Shown: piece after piece, positions 6,637 to 13,280 of the stretch | Layout of the letters: every line of letters starts with the position of its first letter | Numbering within the stretch: position 1 is the stretch's first letter | DNA from: M55B174 sp964618065 | GTDB taxonomy: Bacteria; Patescibacteriota; Minisyncoccia; CAIUEV01; JAHKAQ01 | Reading direction: 5' to 3' | Assembly: GCA_964618065.1 (NCBI GenBank) | Contig: CAZTZK010000033.1 | Coordinates: 1 to 13,387, forward strand | Length of the DNA stretch: 13,387 nt | Position numbers and translations under genes: made by a program | The notes under the pieces: generated by a model | Told to the model about the DNA's origin: nothing | The model's input: only the letters and a program-made list of their open reading frames with translations | The model's database searches: none

Positions 6637-7818
6637 TTAATCTTCAAATTTTCTTAAGAAGTATTTTCTTAAATTCCAAAATCTTTCTGCTTGTTTTAAA
6701 ACTTCTTCTTCTGATTCTCTATAGTTTAAATCAAGAGTGTGCCTAATAAAAGAGACAACTTTTCCAAAATAAAGAGGCTTAAGAGCTTCTATAATACCTG
6801 CTCCCCCGCTAAAATTGCAATAGCTGTAAATTGAATCGTAAATAATTTTAGCCCAAAGTGTTCTCCCAATAACTAATCTTTCTTTTTTAAAAATTTGATC
6901 CAGCTCACGATAAACTTCTGGGCTTAAAGACCTCCTTAAAATATCTCGTTGCATTTTATATTCAAAAATAGCGGCCACTTTCATACTCTTGTAATCAACG
7001 CTAAGAGGCTGAGGTTTTCCGTTTCCTTCTCTATTTAAAAGAGGCACCTTTTTGATTGTTTTGATTTGGCTCCATTGTCCTTTAGAAGAACAAATTTTCT
7101 TAAACATTGTTGCCACTACCTGAGAAAACATTGGCCCTAATTTAGAAGCACTTGGTTTATGAATTTTTTGTCCTAAACAAACTTGGCAGATTTTACTTTC
7201 TGCAATAATAGCCCCAAGAGTCATAAAAATATCAACCCCGTAATACTTAGTAGCTTTATGCCATCTATCGGCCATCCAAATATCTACTAGTTTTGGATGA
7301 AAAGAAAAATCACCTCCTATAGGTTGACGAAGATTTGTTCCGTATACTCCGTATATCAAGGGATAAGCAAGCATATTAGTTATTGTCCCGTCATATTCAT
7401 TCCGAGCGTACCAAGGTGTAGCATATTCATACCCTTTATTTAAAATTGGATCTATCATTTTTTTTATCCAATCTGGTTTTATACTCTTTAAATCAGCATC
7501 AAACACAGCTACTGCTTGTGGTTTCAACAAGCGCACTTGTTCAAAAAGATTCAAAAAATTATTTCCTTTACCGGCAATATTTTTAGGAGTTGAAATATAG
7601 ATTTTAGGATTTTTTGTTTTGGTTTCCAAAAATATTTCTTTGGTTCCATCAAGAGAGTCATTGTCAACATTTACAATAACTCCTTTATGCTTTGGATAGT
7701 ATTTTGCAAGCCCCTTATCAATAGTCTCCGTAACAAAACCAATACTGTCAGCTTCATTAAAAGAGGGAATACCGATTATCAAATCAGCGTTCTTTATTTT
7801 TTGAGGATTTAACTCCAT
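6637..7818 (-). CDS. GT-A glycosyltransferase, glucosylglycerate/mannosylglycerate-synthase-like
   Basis: This is a nucleotide-sugar-dependent GT-A enzyme. I chose ATG 7818 (393 aa). An in-frame TTG at 7872 would add 18 uncharged, poorly conserved residues and has no ribosome site. From ATG 7818 the protein opens with the nucleotide-binding strand ADLIIGIPSFNEADSIG (about 11-27). It continues with a VNVDNDSLDGT segment, the metal-binding DAD at 107-109 (FDADLKSIKPDWI), then YDGTITN and RQPIGGDF (164-171), and YYGVDIF (192-198). The DAD, QPIGGD and GVD trio matches the order in mannosylglycerate synthase (GT78) and in the glucosylglycerate synthase/GT81 group, to which YDGTITN also points. Those enzymes make compatible solutes or precursors of glycosylated glycerate. 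The real acceptor is unknown, and it could be a lipid or a surface polymer. There is no membrane segment. Confidence 0.85.
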   Translation of the reverse strand: MELNPQKIKNADLIIGIPSFNEADSIGFVTETIDKGLAKYYPKHKGVIVNVDNDSLDGTKEIFLETKTKNPKIYISTPKNIAGKGNNFLNLFEQVRLLKPQAVAVFDADLKSIKPDWIKKMIDPILNKGYEYATPWYARNEYDGTITNMLAYPLIYGVYGTNLRQPIGGDFSFHPKLVDIWMADRWHKATKYYGVDIFMTLGAIIAESKICQVCLGQKIHKPSASKLGPMFSQVVATMFKKICSSKGQWSQIKTIKKVPLLNREGNGKPQPLSVDYKSMKVAAIFEYKMQRDILRRSLSPEVYRELDQIFKKERLVIGRTLWAKIIYDSIYSYCNFSGGAGIIEALKPLYFGKVVSFIRHTLDLNYRESEEEVLKQAERFWNLRKYFLRKFED

Positions 7819-7899
7819 AATTTTTAAAATTAAGAAATAAGAAGTGGAAAAATAAATAATTTTATCTGTCAACTTATTTTAAGCTAAAGAATAGACGAA

Positions 7900-8406
7900 T
7901 TATTCTCCGTTTAAAAAATCACATGAATTATTAACATAAATATTATTGACTTCGCCATCTGAATTAATTTTATAACCCAAAATTGCTTTTCTCTCTGAAA
8001 GACCAATTATATGATTTTCAATCTCTTCAGTAGCTTTAATTTTTACATTTTTAACCTCTTCCTGATTTTGGGAAAAATTAAAAGTATCTTTATCTTGTAA
8101 ATATTCTTTAAGATGAAAAATAGCTTCTTCCTTAACAATTTTGCCAAGATATTTTCCATTTTCAGAATAATAAATTTCCTTCGCTAAAATCTCGGTTAAT
8201 TTACTATAATCTTTCACATTAATAGCATTTTCAAAGATAGCAAAACCTCCAACTTCTGAATTGTTTTCTGCAGTTAAATTTTTAATTTTATCTTCCAAGT
8301 AATTTAATTGCTCCTTTGATTTTTCCTCCGAATGCAAGCCACAACCATTTAGAAAATGGAGGAGAAAAATCAAAAAAAGAAAAATTAATTTACCGTTTCC
8401 TTTCAA
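7900..8406 (-). CDS. Putative lipoprotein, 168 aa
   Basis: The start is TTG 8406-8404, the only conventional start in the frame, and it yields a classic lipoprotein signal: KGNGK, a hydrophobic run, then the lipobox LNGC with the lipidated cysteine at residue 22. A charged, helical stretch follows (24-50). The remainder reads as mixed alpha/beta, and the segment FENAINVKDYSKLTEIL followed by an EAIFHLKEYL helix recalls small NTF2/SnoaL-like domains; I cannot confirm that. I know no specific function. It should sit on the outer face of the cytoplasmic membrane. It is first in a run of four leftward genes, with 81 nt to the glycosyltransferase, and may share their envelope role. No Shine-Dalgarno precedes the TTG, and an AAAGGA occurs just inside the coding region. 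Confidence 0.75.
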   Translation of the reverse strand: MKGNGKLIFLFLIFLLHFLNGCGLHSEEKSKEQLNYLEDKIKNLTAENNSEVGGFAIFENAINVKDYSKLTEILAKEIYYSENGKYLGKIVKEEAIFHLKEYLQDKDTFNFSQNQEEVKNVKIKATEEIENHIIGLSERKAILGYKINSDGEVNNIYVNNSCDFLNGE

Positions 8407-8528
8407 TTTTTTAATTTTAAATATTAGTCTAATGATTAATTTTCTTTTTAATTTTACTTCACAATTTTCTAAACCGCAAACAAAAGATTAATCTCCGCTT
8501 TTTAAAAAATATTTTCCCTAATTAGAGT

Positions 8529-8557
8529 TTGTTTTTATTTGATTGTCTTGGTACAAT
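8529..8557 (+). promoter_or_regulatory. Extended -10 promoter for the YARHG gene
   Basis: TTGTTT (8529-8534) and TACAAT (8552-8557) are 17 bp apart. TGG directly precedes the -10, giving the extended -10 (TGn) element. The start would be near 8564, leaving a leader of about 60 nt that contains two dyads (8578-8607). Confidence 0.65.
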
Positions 8558-8577
8558 GAGATTATTCAACGAAAAAA

Positions 8578-8607
8578 TTTTAGAATTATTCTAAAAAAAT
8601 ATTTTTT
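8578..8607 (+). repeat. Two adjacent inverted repeats in the leader of the YARHG gene
   Basis: TTTTAGAAT (8578-8586) and ATTCTAAAA (8588-8596) form perfect 9-bp arms around one base. They run directly into the 14-bp palindrome AAAAAATATTTTTT (8594-8607). Both lie between the predicted transcription start and the ATG at 8625. They could be an operator or RNA hairpins. AT-richness makes such dyads fairly likely by chance. Confidence 0.35.
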
Positions 8608-8624
8608 AAATTAACAACAAAAAA

Positions 8625-9554
8625 ATGGAGAACAAAAAAAAGGAAACAAATACTTCCTTACTGATAACTATTGGGATTCTTATCTTTGTAGTTATTGTAG
8701 GAACCGGAATTGGAGTTTTCTTTTGGGGGAAATCCTTAATTAAGAAAAATCTCTCAGCGCTGGAAAATAAAATTACAACTGAAAATATTGCTTCTCCAGA
8801 GGATCAAAAAACCAAGGCAACAGCGGAAGAACAAGCTTCAACATCAGAAGATAACACAACTAATACTCAAGTTACTACCAAAACAAGAACCTTAGAAAAT
8901 CTTTTTCAATATCCCCATAGTTTGTCTTTTGAATCAGGTTATAACTTTACTGAAGAATACTCAAAAATAATGATGAAAATGGAAACCTTGGAAAACACTG
9001 ATACAATTTACGATTACTATAATGATTTAGGTTTTATTAATAACTGGATTTTTGGCAGTCAAGGATTAGCAAGTGATAATAATGGAGGCTGGATTAACAT
9101 TGAAGAAAAAGATTTCAGAGCTGAAATTCAAATAGAAAATGAGGGAGATAAAAGAATAATCAGAATTTCTGTAACTTATACTTCTGAAAATATGTCTTTC
9201 AGCCAGAACAAGCCTCAAAAGACATTCCAAGGGAATGTAAATCAACCCCTAAATGAAAGTCCAAATTATGTAATTGCTGATTCAAACACTAGGATTATCT
9301 CAGAGTCCGAACTATTTAATTTAACCCCCTGGCAATTGAAAGTAGCTCGCAATGAAATTTATGCCCGTCATGGAAGAGCCTTTGTTCATAAAGATCTTCA
9401 GTGTTATTTTGGAGAACAATCTTGGTATCAAATTGATCCATCTTTCAACAATTCATATCTTTCTTCAATTGAAAACAAAAATATAGCTACTATCCTCAGC
9501 TATGAAACAAAAATAAACAGCCCCTATCTTAGATATGACAGTGGCTGTCATTAA
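8625..9554 (+). CDS. Membrane-anchored YARHG-domain protein
   Basis: This 309-residue protein starts with a lysine-rich cytoplasmic tip and one strong helix (about 10-34). A Thr/Ser/Glu-rich flexible linker (about 50-88) follows, so the bulk is extracellular. Residues about 90-187 form a middle domain with alternating strands (for example RAEIQIENEGDKRIIRISVTY) that I do not recognise. The C-terminus (about 224-294) is a YARHG domain: LTPWQLKVARNEIYARHGRA, then QSWYQIDPSF, the standard order of conserved residues. YARHG is an extracellular domain of unknown biochemical function found in surface proteins and peptidase-linked proteins. The gene is alone on its strand, has its own extended -10 promoter, and is convergent with the oxidoreductase gene. 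There is no Shine-Dalgarno before ATG 8625. Confidence 0.85.
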   Translation: MENKKKETNTSLLITIGILIFVVIVGTGIGVFFWGKSLIKKNLSALENKITTENIASPEDQKTKATAEEQASTSEDNTTNTQVTTKTRTLENLFQYPHSLSFESGYNFTEEYSKIMMKMETLENTDTIYDYYNDLGFINNWIFGSQGLASDNNGGWINIEEKDFRAEIQIENEGDKRIIRISVTYTSENMSFSQNKPQKTFQGNVNQPLNESPNYVIADSNTRIISESELFNLTPWQLKVARNEIYARHGRAFVHKDLQCYFGEQSWYQIDPSFNNSYLSSIENKNIATILSYETKINSPYLRYDSGCH

Positions 9555-9598
9555 AATTCTGTCTAATTCTAAAATTAACTTTGCAACAAATTGAATTT

Positions 9599-9635
9599 AA
9601 AATAAAATCTTCCTTTGAAATTAAGATTTTATTTT
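9599..9635. terminator. Bidirectional terminator between convergent genes
   Basis: AAAATAAAATCTT (9599-9611) and AAGATTTTATTTT (9623-9635) are perfect 13-bp arms around an 11-nt loop, and the T-rich arm serves as a tail in either direction. It lies 45 nt after the YARHG stop, and its right arm includes the stop codon of the leftward oxidoreductase gene. The stem is almost all A-T, so efficiency is uncertain. Confidence 0.55.
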
Positions 9636-10982
9636 CGCCAATGCGTCTTGAGCAGCTGTAATAATAGGATAAACAGTTGGAGCAGACGTTAATAAGGGAT
9701 GAGTAGCAATTTGCCAAATATTAAAATCAAAGATTGAAACTTGCTGTTGAATAGCCAAAGCTAAGATATTTAACATTTCTCCTGCACTTTCTGGTCCCAT
9801 AATTTCTCCTCCCAAAAGTAAACTTTCAGAAGATTGAGAAAAAATAAGCTTGACTTTAATCGTTTCCGCTCCGGGCAAAGTTGCAGGATGCCTATTGGGA
9901 GCCTCTGCTTCCCCAACCAAATATTCAAAAGATTCTTTTTTGGCCCTTTCTTCTGTTAAACCAACAGAACCTAAGGTTAATTCTCCAATAGAAGTAGCAA
10001 AAACACCCACCGTTCCTTTATTTTCTCTCAGAAGTTTTAATTGATAAAGATTATTAGCTACAATCCTTGCTTCACTAGTAGCTACCGAAGCAAGCATTAT
10101 TGGTATATTGGTACCAGTAATAAAATCTTTAGTTTGAGCACAATCTCCTATGGCAAAAATATCTGCTAAATTAGTCTTTAAATATTCATCGACCTGAATA
10201 GCCCCTCTGTCTTCCACTTTAATCCCTGATTTTTCAGCTAAATCAATATTCGGCTTAGCTCCAATTGAAAAAATAATTAAATCAGCTGGTATTTTTTCCC
10301 CATTATCTAATAAAACTCCTTCTGCCTTCTCTGAACCAATTATTTCTTTTACCGATCTGCCTGTATAAAGATTAATTCCTTTCGCTTTCATTTTTTCTTC
10401 TGCTGCCAAGACAAATTCTTGATCAAAATTAGTTAGGAGACAATGCTCCAGCATCTCTACAACATTTACTTCTAGATTTTCAATTCGGCTTAACTCTTCA
10501 GCAAATTCAGCACCAATAAATCCGCCTCCAATTATAACGACTCTTTTACTCTTTAAAACGGCCTCGCGGAATTTACTTAAATATTCATAATCTTTTTTAA
10601 CTAACCAAACACCATCTTTTTCTATACCGGGTATCGGAATCAAATGAGAGCTGGATCCTAGAGCTAGAATTAATTTTTCGTAATGCCAAGCATCTCCATT
10701 TTTTAAAATCACCTTTTTCCCTTTAGCGTCAATTTGATCAGCCTCTGCAATTCTTAAATCAATTCCGTTTTTTAATAAAGAATCATCAGAAATCAAATTT
10801 TCGTCAACTGAATTTAATCGGTTGAAAATATAAGGGATGCCACAAGGAACAACCCCTTTTTTCTCTTTTCTCACAAGAGTAATTTTTTTAAGTGGATAAC
10901 TTTTTTTAGCTGTCGTAGCTGCAGTAATCCCAGAAGGACCGCCGCCAATAATCAAAATGTCAGTTTTATTAGTTTTCTCCAT
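9621..10982 (-). CDS. FAD-dependent NAD(P)H:disulfide oxidoreductase, NADH oxidase/CoA-disulfide reductase type
   Basis: This 453-residue cytoplasmic flavoenzyme has the pyridine nucleotide-disulfide oxidoreductase fold. The FAD-binding glycine motif is GGGPSG (13-18), the NAD(P)H motif is GGGFIG (152-157), and the second FAD contact is FAIGDCA (276-282, with D280). A C-terminal dimerisation domain ends in HPLLTSAPTVYP (428-439). A single redox cysteine, C47, occurs in VPCGIPY, the place of the active cysteine in NADH oxidase, NADH peroxidase and CoA-disulfide reductase. There is no CxxxxC pair, so it is not glutathione or lipoyl-dehydrogenase-like. It could remove oxygen, reduce CoA disulfide or reduce persulfides, and sequence alone does not decide. 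No Shine-Dalgarno precedes ATG 10982. A promoter with an overlapping dyad lies about 90-120 nt upstream. Confidence 0.9.
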   Translation of the reverse strand: MEKTNKTDILIIGGGPSGITAATTAKKSYPLKKITLVRKEKKGVVPCGIPYIFNRLNSVDENLISDDSLLKNGIDLRIAEADQIDAKGKKVILKNGDAWHYEKLILALGSSSHLIPIPGIEKDGVWLVKKDYEYLSKFREAVLKSKRVVIIGGGFIGAEFAEELSRIENLEVNVVEMLEHCLLTNFDQEFVLAAEEKMKAKGINLYTGRSVKEIIGSEKAEGVLLDNGEKIPADLIIFSIGAKPNIDLAEKSGIKVEDRGAIQVDEYLKTNLADIFAIGDCAQTKDFITGTNIPIMLASVATSEARIVANNLYQLKLLRENKGTVGVFATSIGELTLGSVGLTEERAKKESFEYLVGEAEAPNRHPATLPGAETIKVKLIFSQSSESLLLGGEIMGPESAGEMLNILALAIQQQVSIFDFNIWQIATHPLLTSAPTVYPIITAAQDALAKIKS

Positions 10983-11068
10983 TTTTTTATTTTTTTAAAA
11001 AATTTAAAGAATTTAAAAAAGAATAAATTATTATCTTTAAATTCAGAAACTTCATCTCTGTTCTTTTT

Positions 11069-11098
11069 ACTATACACTATTCAATATTTTACTGTAAA
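11069..11098 (-). promoter_or_regulatory. Possible promoter of the oxidoreductase gene, with a dyad over the -35
   Basis: On the minus strand, TTTACA (11098-11093, five of six) and TATAGT (11074-11069, five of six) are spaced 18 bp, placing the start near 11062 and an 80-nt leader before ATG 10982. The 17-bp inverted repeat TATTTTACTGTAAAATA (11085-11101) covers the -35 and could be an operator. Confidence 0.45.
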
Positions 11099-11145
11099 AT
11101 AAAAATGGCTCGTTTTTAAAAAATATTGATTGGAAAAAAGCTGAA

Positions 11146-11173
11146 TGAAAATAAAACTGATTAAAAACGTATT
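11146..11173 (+). promoter_or_regulatory. Candidate ECF-type promoter of the sigma operon
   Basis: TGAAAA (11146-11151) is followed after exactly 16 nt by CGTATT (11168-11173). This is the geometry of Bacillus extracytoplasmic-function promoters (TGAAAC, 16 nt, CGTA). It lies 35 nt before the sigma gene it would autoregulate. The match is short and the region is AT-rich, so it is a hypothesis. No good sigma-70 promoter is visible in the same gap. Confidence 0.35.
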
Positions 11174-11207
11174 AATAAGAGAAGGGTGGTAAAAAATTAA
11201 ATTTTGT

Positions 11208-11780
11208 ATGCTAAAGATTTGGAAAGCAAAAAATGACGTTGAGTTGGTCAACCTAGCTAAAAAAGACCCTGATAATTTTGAGGCTCTTATGTTAAGGTAT
11301 CAAAATCGTCTTTTTCATTTTATCAAAAGGATTTCTTACTCCTCAAAAGAAGATGCAGAGGATATTCTTCAAGAAGCTTTTCTCAAAATTTACAAAAATC
11401 TCAACAGTTTTGATGATTCTCTCCAATTTTCAACTTGGGCCTACCAAATAACCAGAAACTGCGTGATTGATTCAATCAGAAAAAAGCAAGTGCGTCCCCA
11501 AAAGGCTCGGTTAGAGACAGAAGAACTGGCAAAAATTTTTAGATCAAGTACTGACATTGAAAGTGAGACTATAGCTAGAGATACTATTAAAAAAATCAAA
11601 GAAATTATTAGTAAACTACCTTTTAAATATAGAGAAGTAATTATCCTAAGATTCCTAGAGGAAAAAAATTATGAAGAAATAATGGATATTGTAAAAAGAC
11701 CGAAGGGTACAGTAGCCTCTTTAATAAACCGAGGCAAAAAAATATTAAAAGAGGAAGCGAAAAAACAGCATTTAATTTAA
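11208..11780 (+). CDS. ECF-like sigma-70 family RNA polymerase sigma factor
   Basis: This 190-residue protein has the two-domain layout of ECF sigma factors, which direct RNA polymerase to stress or envelope promoters. Region 2 spans about 27-94, with the core-binding ILQEAFLKIYKNLNSF (53-68) and the promoter-melting/-10-reading FSTWAYQITRNCVIDSIRKK (74-93). Region 4 spans about 128-184, with a helix-turn-helix around YEEIMDIVKRPKGTVASLINRGKKI. Regions 1 and 3 are missing, as expected, and no extra C-terminal sensor domain is present. No usable Shine-Dalgarno precedes ATG 11208; GGGTGG at 11184-11189 is too distant. A membrane protein gene follows after 30 nt, the usual place for an anti-sigma factor, so the sigma factor is probably held at the membrane until a surface signal arrives. 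Confidence 0.93.
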   Translation: MLKIWKAKNDVELVNLAKKDPDNFEALMLRYQNRLFHFIKRISYSSKEDAEDILQEAFLKIYKNLNSFDDSLQFSTWAYQITRNCVIDSIRKKQVRPQKARLETEELAKIFRSSTDIESETIARDTIKKIKEIISKLPFKYREVIILRFLEEKNYEEIMDIVKRPKGTVASLINRGKKILKEEAKKQHLI

Positions 11781-11810
11781 TTAGTTCTATTTTATTTTTT
11801 ATAAAAAACC

Positions 11811-12548
11811 ATGTCTCAAGATATTTCTAAAAAGGTTATAAAAAAAATTAAAAAGGAGAAAATAGTGCCTACTTCAAAATTCAATCTCAACTGGAAAAAT
11901 TATTTTTTCTGGACAATCTTAATTTTGCTTGTTCTATTGGGAGCTCTGTTTTTCTCTTTGACAATTTTTAGTATTCCCGATTTCAATTTAGAAGTTTACC
12001 GTTATCTAAAATTACGTAGATTTACTTGGCTAATTATAAAATCTTTGCCTATTTTTTGGATTATTTCTTTACTCCTTATCCTATCTTTAGGATTTCTAAC
12101 ATTTCGCAAGACAAAAAAGGGCTACCGTTACCAAACTTTTTTAATCCTTAGCACTATTGGATTTATAGTTTTTAGCCTAGGTTTACTAGTCCATTTCTTA
12201 AAATTCAATAGAAGCCTAGACACTGACTTTTCTAGAAAAATACCTCATTACAATCAATTTTCTCCTCCGCGAGAAATGCGTTGGGTAAGCCCGGAAGAAG
12301 GTCTTCTGGCAGGAAAAATTATTTCCGTTCAACCAGAGGAATTAGTTATTGTTAGCTTCAAAGGAGAAGACTGGGTTATAAGATACCAACAAGAAACCTC
12401 CCTTGATCAGGGAGTTAAATTAGAAAAAGAAGAATCAATAAAAGCTATTGGTGAAAAAATAGGCGATTTTATTTTCCAAGCTCAACGAATTCAAACAATA
12501 AAGCAACAAAAAATGCGTCATCCTTTCCCAAAATCCGGGCCAAGATAA
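11811..12548 (+). CDS. Three-helix membrane protein, probable regulator (anti-sigma candidate) of the adjacent sigma factor
   Basis: This 245-residue protein has a basic N-terminus (about 1-30) and membrane helices at about 31-55, 72-96 and 108-131. Its C-terminal domain (about 160-230) reads as beta strands in an OB-like order (GLLAGKIISVQPEELVIV, then EDWVIRY, then FIFQAQRI). The positive-inside rule puts the N-terminus and the helix 2-3 loop (RKTKKGYRY) in the cytoplasm and the C-terminal domain outside. Its position 30 nt after a sigma gene points to an anti-sigma or sensor role, but there is no zinc anti-sigma motif (HxxxCxxC). Only about 30 residues plus one loop face the cytoplasm, so any sigma contact must be short. 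I recall similar proteins beside sigma genes in other CPR genomes; this needs a search. There is no Shine-Dalgarno. Confidence 0.8.
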   Translation: MSQDISKKVIKKIKKEKIVPTSKFNLNWKNYFFWTILILLVLLGALFFSLTIFSIPDFNLEVYRYLKLRRFTWLIIKSLPIFWIISLLLILSLGFLTFRKTKKGYRYQTFLILSTIGFIVFSLGLLVHFLKFNRSLDTDFSRKIPHYNQFSPPREMRWVSPEEGLLAGKIISVQPEELVIVSFKGEDWVIRYQQETSLDQGVKLEKEESIKAIGEKIGDFIFQAQRIQTIKQQKMRHPFPKSGPR

Positions 12549-12738
12549 TTGTTCCAAAAAAAATAAAATACGCAAACTTTCCTCAAAAATTTCGTATTAT
12601 TAAACTGGAGGCTAGTTAGAACAAAAGACCCTTTTAAAAATAGTTTTTTCTACCGCGGAGAAAAACACTAAAAATAAAATTTCGGTCTTAAAAACTGGCA
12701 ACCATAAGCAAGGATTTTTAAATAATAACGTTAAAAAT
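12549..12738 (+). other. 190-nt gap with a CGTATTA element, possible ECF-type promoter for the secreted-protein gene
   Basis: No gene is visible. GCAAACTTT (12572-12580) is followed by CGTATTATTAA starting at 12593. The latter matches the CGTATTAATAA upstream of the sigma gene in ten of eleven bases, and AAAC to CGTA is 15 nt apart. AATACG (12567-12572) and CGTATT (12593-12598) are also inverted copies. If real, the promoter would start near 12604 and leave a leader of about 135 nt. No terminator separates the upstream gene, so read-through is also possible. Confidence 0.3.
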
Positions 12739-13245
12739 ATGAAAAAATCTAGAAAAAAGACAAAAAATGCTATTTTAACCGCTTTAACTCTAGGCGTTCT
12801 AATTGCCTCTGGGGTTTACGGTCTAAATAGCGCTTTTGCAAAATACGGCGAAGGAAATTTAGAAATTGCTAATAAAATAGCTGAACGTTTTGGGCTTAAT
12901 AAAGAAGAAGTCCAAGCAGTTTTTGATGAAAATCGTCAAGAACAGAGACAAAAAGTAGAAGCCAATTTTGAGCAAAGATTAAATCAACTGCAAGATGAAG
13001 GAAAAATAACCGAGCAACAAAAAGAAGTAATCATTGCTAAAAAAAACGAGCTGGAAGTTAACAATAAGAATAGGGAAGAGTTTAAGAATTTATCACCCGA
13101 AGAGAGAAGAGCAAAAGCAGATCAAAATAGAGAAGAAATAGAAAAATGGGCTACGGAAAACGGGATCAATTTAGAAGAAATAAAACCCTTTGGAGTAGGA
13201 AAAGGTTTTAAAGGGAAGAATTCCGGCAGAGGTATCCAAAAATAG
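12739..13245 (+). CDS. Secreted helix-rich protein with Sec signal peptide, 168 aa
   Basis: A very basic start (KKSRKKTK), a hydrophobic stretch (about 11-28) and an Ala-x-Ala site (SAFA, residues 31-34) form a Sec signal peptide with cleavage expected after A34. The mature part (about 134 residues) is highly charged and helical. IANKIAERFGLNKEEVQAVFDE (44-63) looks like a helix-turn-helix pair, and LNQLQDEGKITEQQKEVIIA (81-100) has the pattern of DUF2680/SHOCT-like segments. LSPEERR (118-124) recalls the LTxxQ-type motifs of CpxP/Spy chaperones. The tail (150-168) is Gly/Lys-rich. No enzyme motif or cysteine is present. It follows a sigma/membrane-regulator pair and precedes a strong terminator, so it may be an effector or feedback partner of that system. 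There is no Shine-Dalgarno before ATG 12739. Confidence 0.8.
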   Translation: MKKSRKKTKNAILTALTLGVLIASGVYGLNSAFAKYGEGNLEIANKIAERFGLNKEEVQAVFDENRQEQRQKVEANFEQRLNQLQDEGKITEQQKEVIIAKKNELEVNNKNREEFKNLSPEERRAKADQNREEIEKWATENGINLEEIKPFGVGKGFKGKNSGRGIQK

Positions 13246-13280
13246 ATAAATTTAATCCAAAGATTAAGTCCAGTTCCGCT

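Noticed and set aside
6605..6645. Imperfect direct repeat (ATAATTTCAATCTTC and ATAATTTAATCTTC) at the glycosyltransferase 3' end
   Set aside because: Only two short AT-rich copies, one within coding sequence; no sign of function.
7819..7872. TTG start extending the glycosyltransferase, and the TTGACA at 7867-7872 as a -35 box
   Set aside because: The 18 extra residues do not fit the family N-terminus. TTGACA has no acceptable -10 at 16-18 nt, so it is not called as a promoter.
7873..7899. Hairpin AGAATA/TATTCT after the lipoprotein gene as a terminator
   Set aside because: Only six A/T-rich pairs and no T tract; too weak to call.
8423..8433. ATTAGTCTAAT palindrome upstream of the lipoprotein gene
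   Set aside because: Five-base arms in A/T-rich sequence are expected by chance.
9850..10044. 64-codon plus-strand frame inside the oxidoreductase gene
   Set aside because: Antisense shadow with no start signals. The minus-strand frame at 9529-9717 is likewise an overlap of convergent ends.
12607..12611. GGAGG in the gap before the secreted-protein gene
   Set aside because: No start codon with an open frame follows at suitable distance, so it is not a ribosome site.
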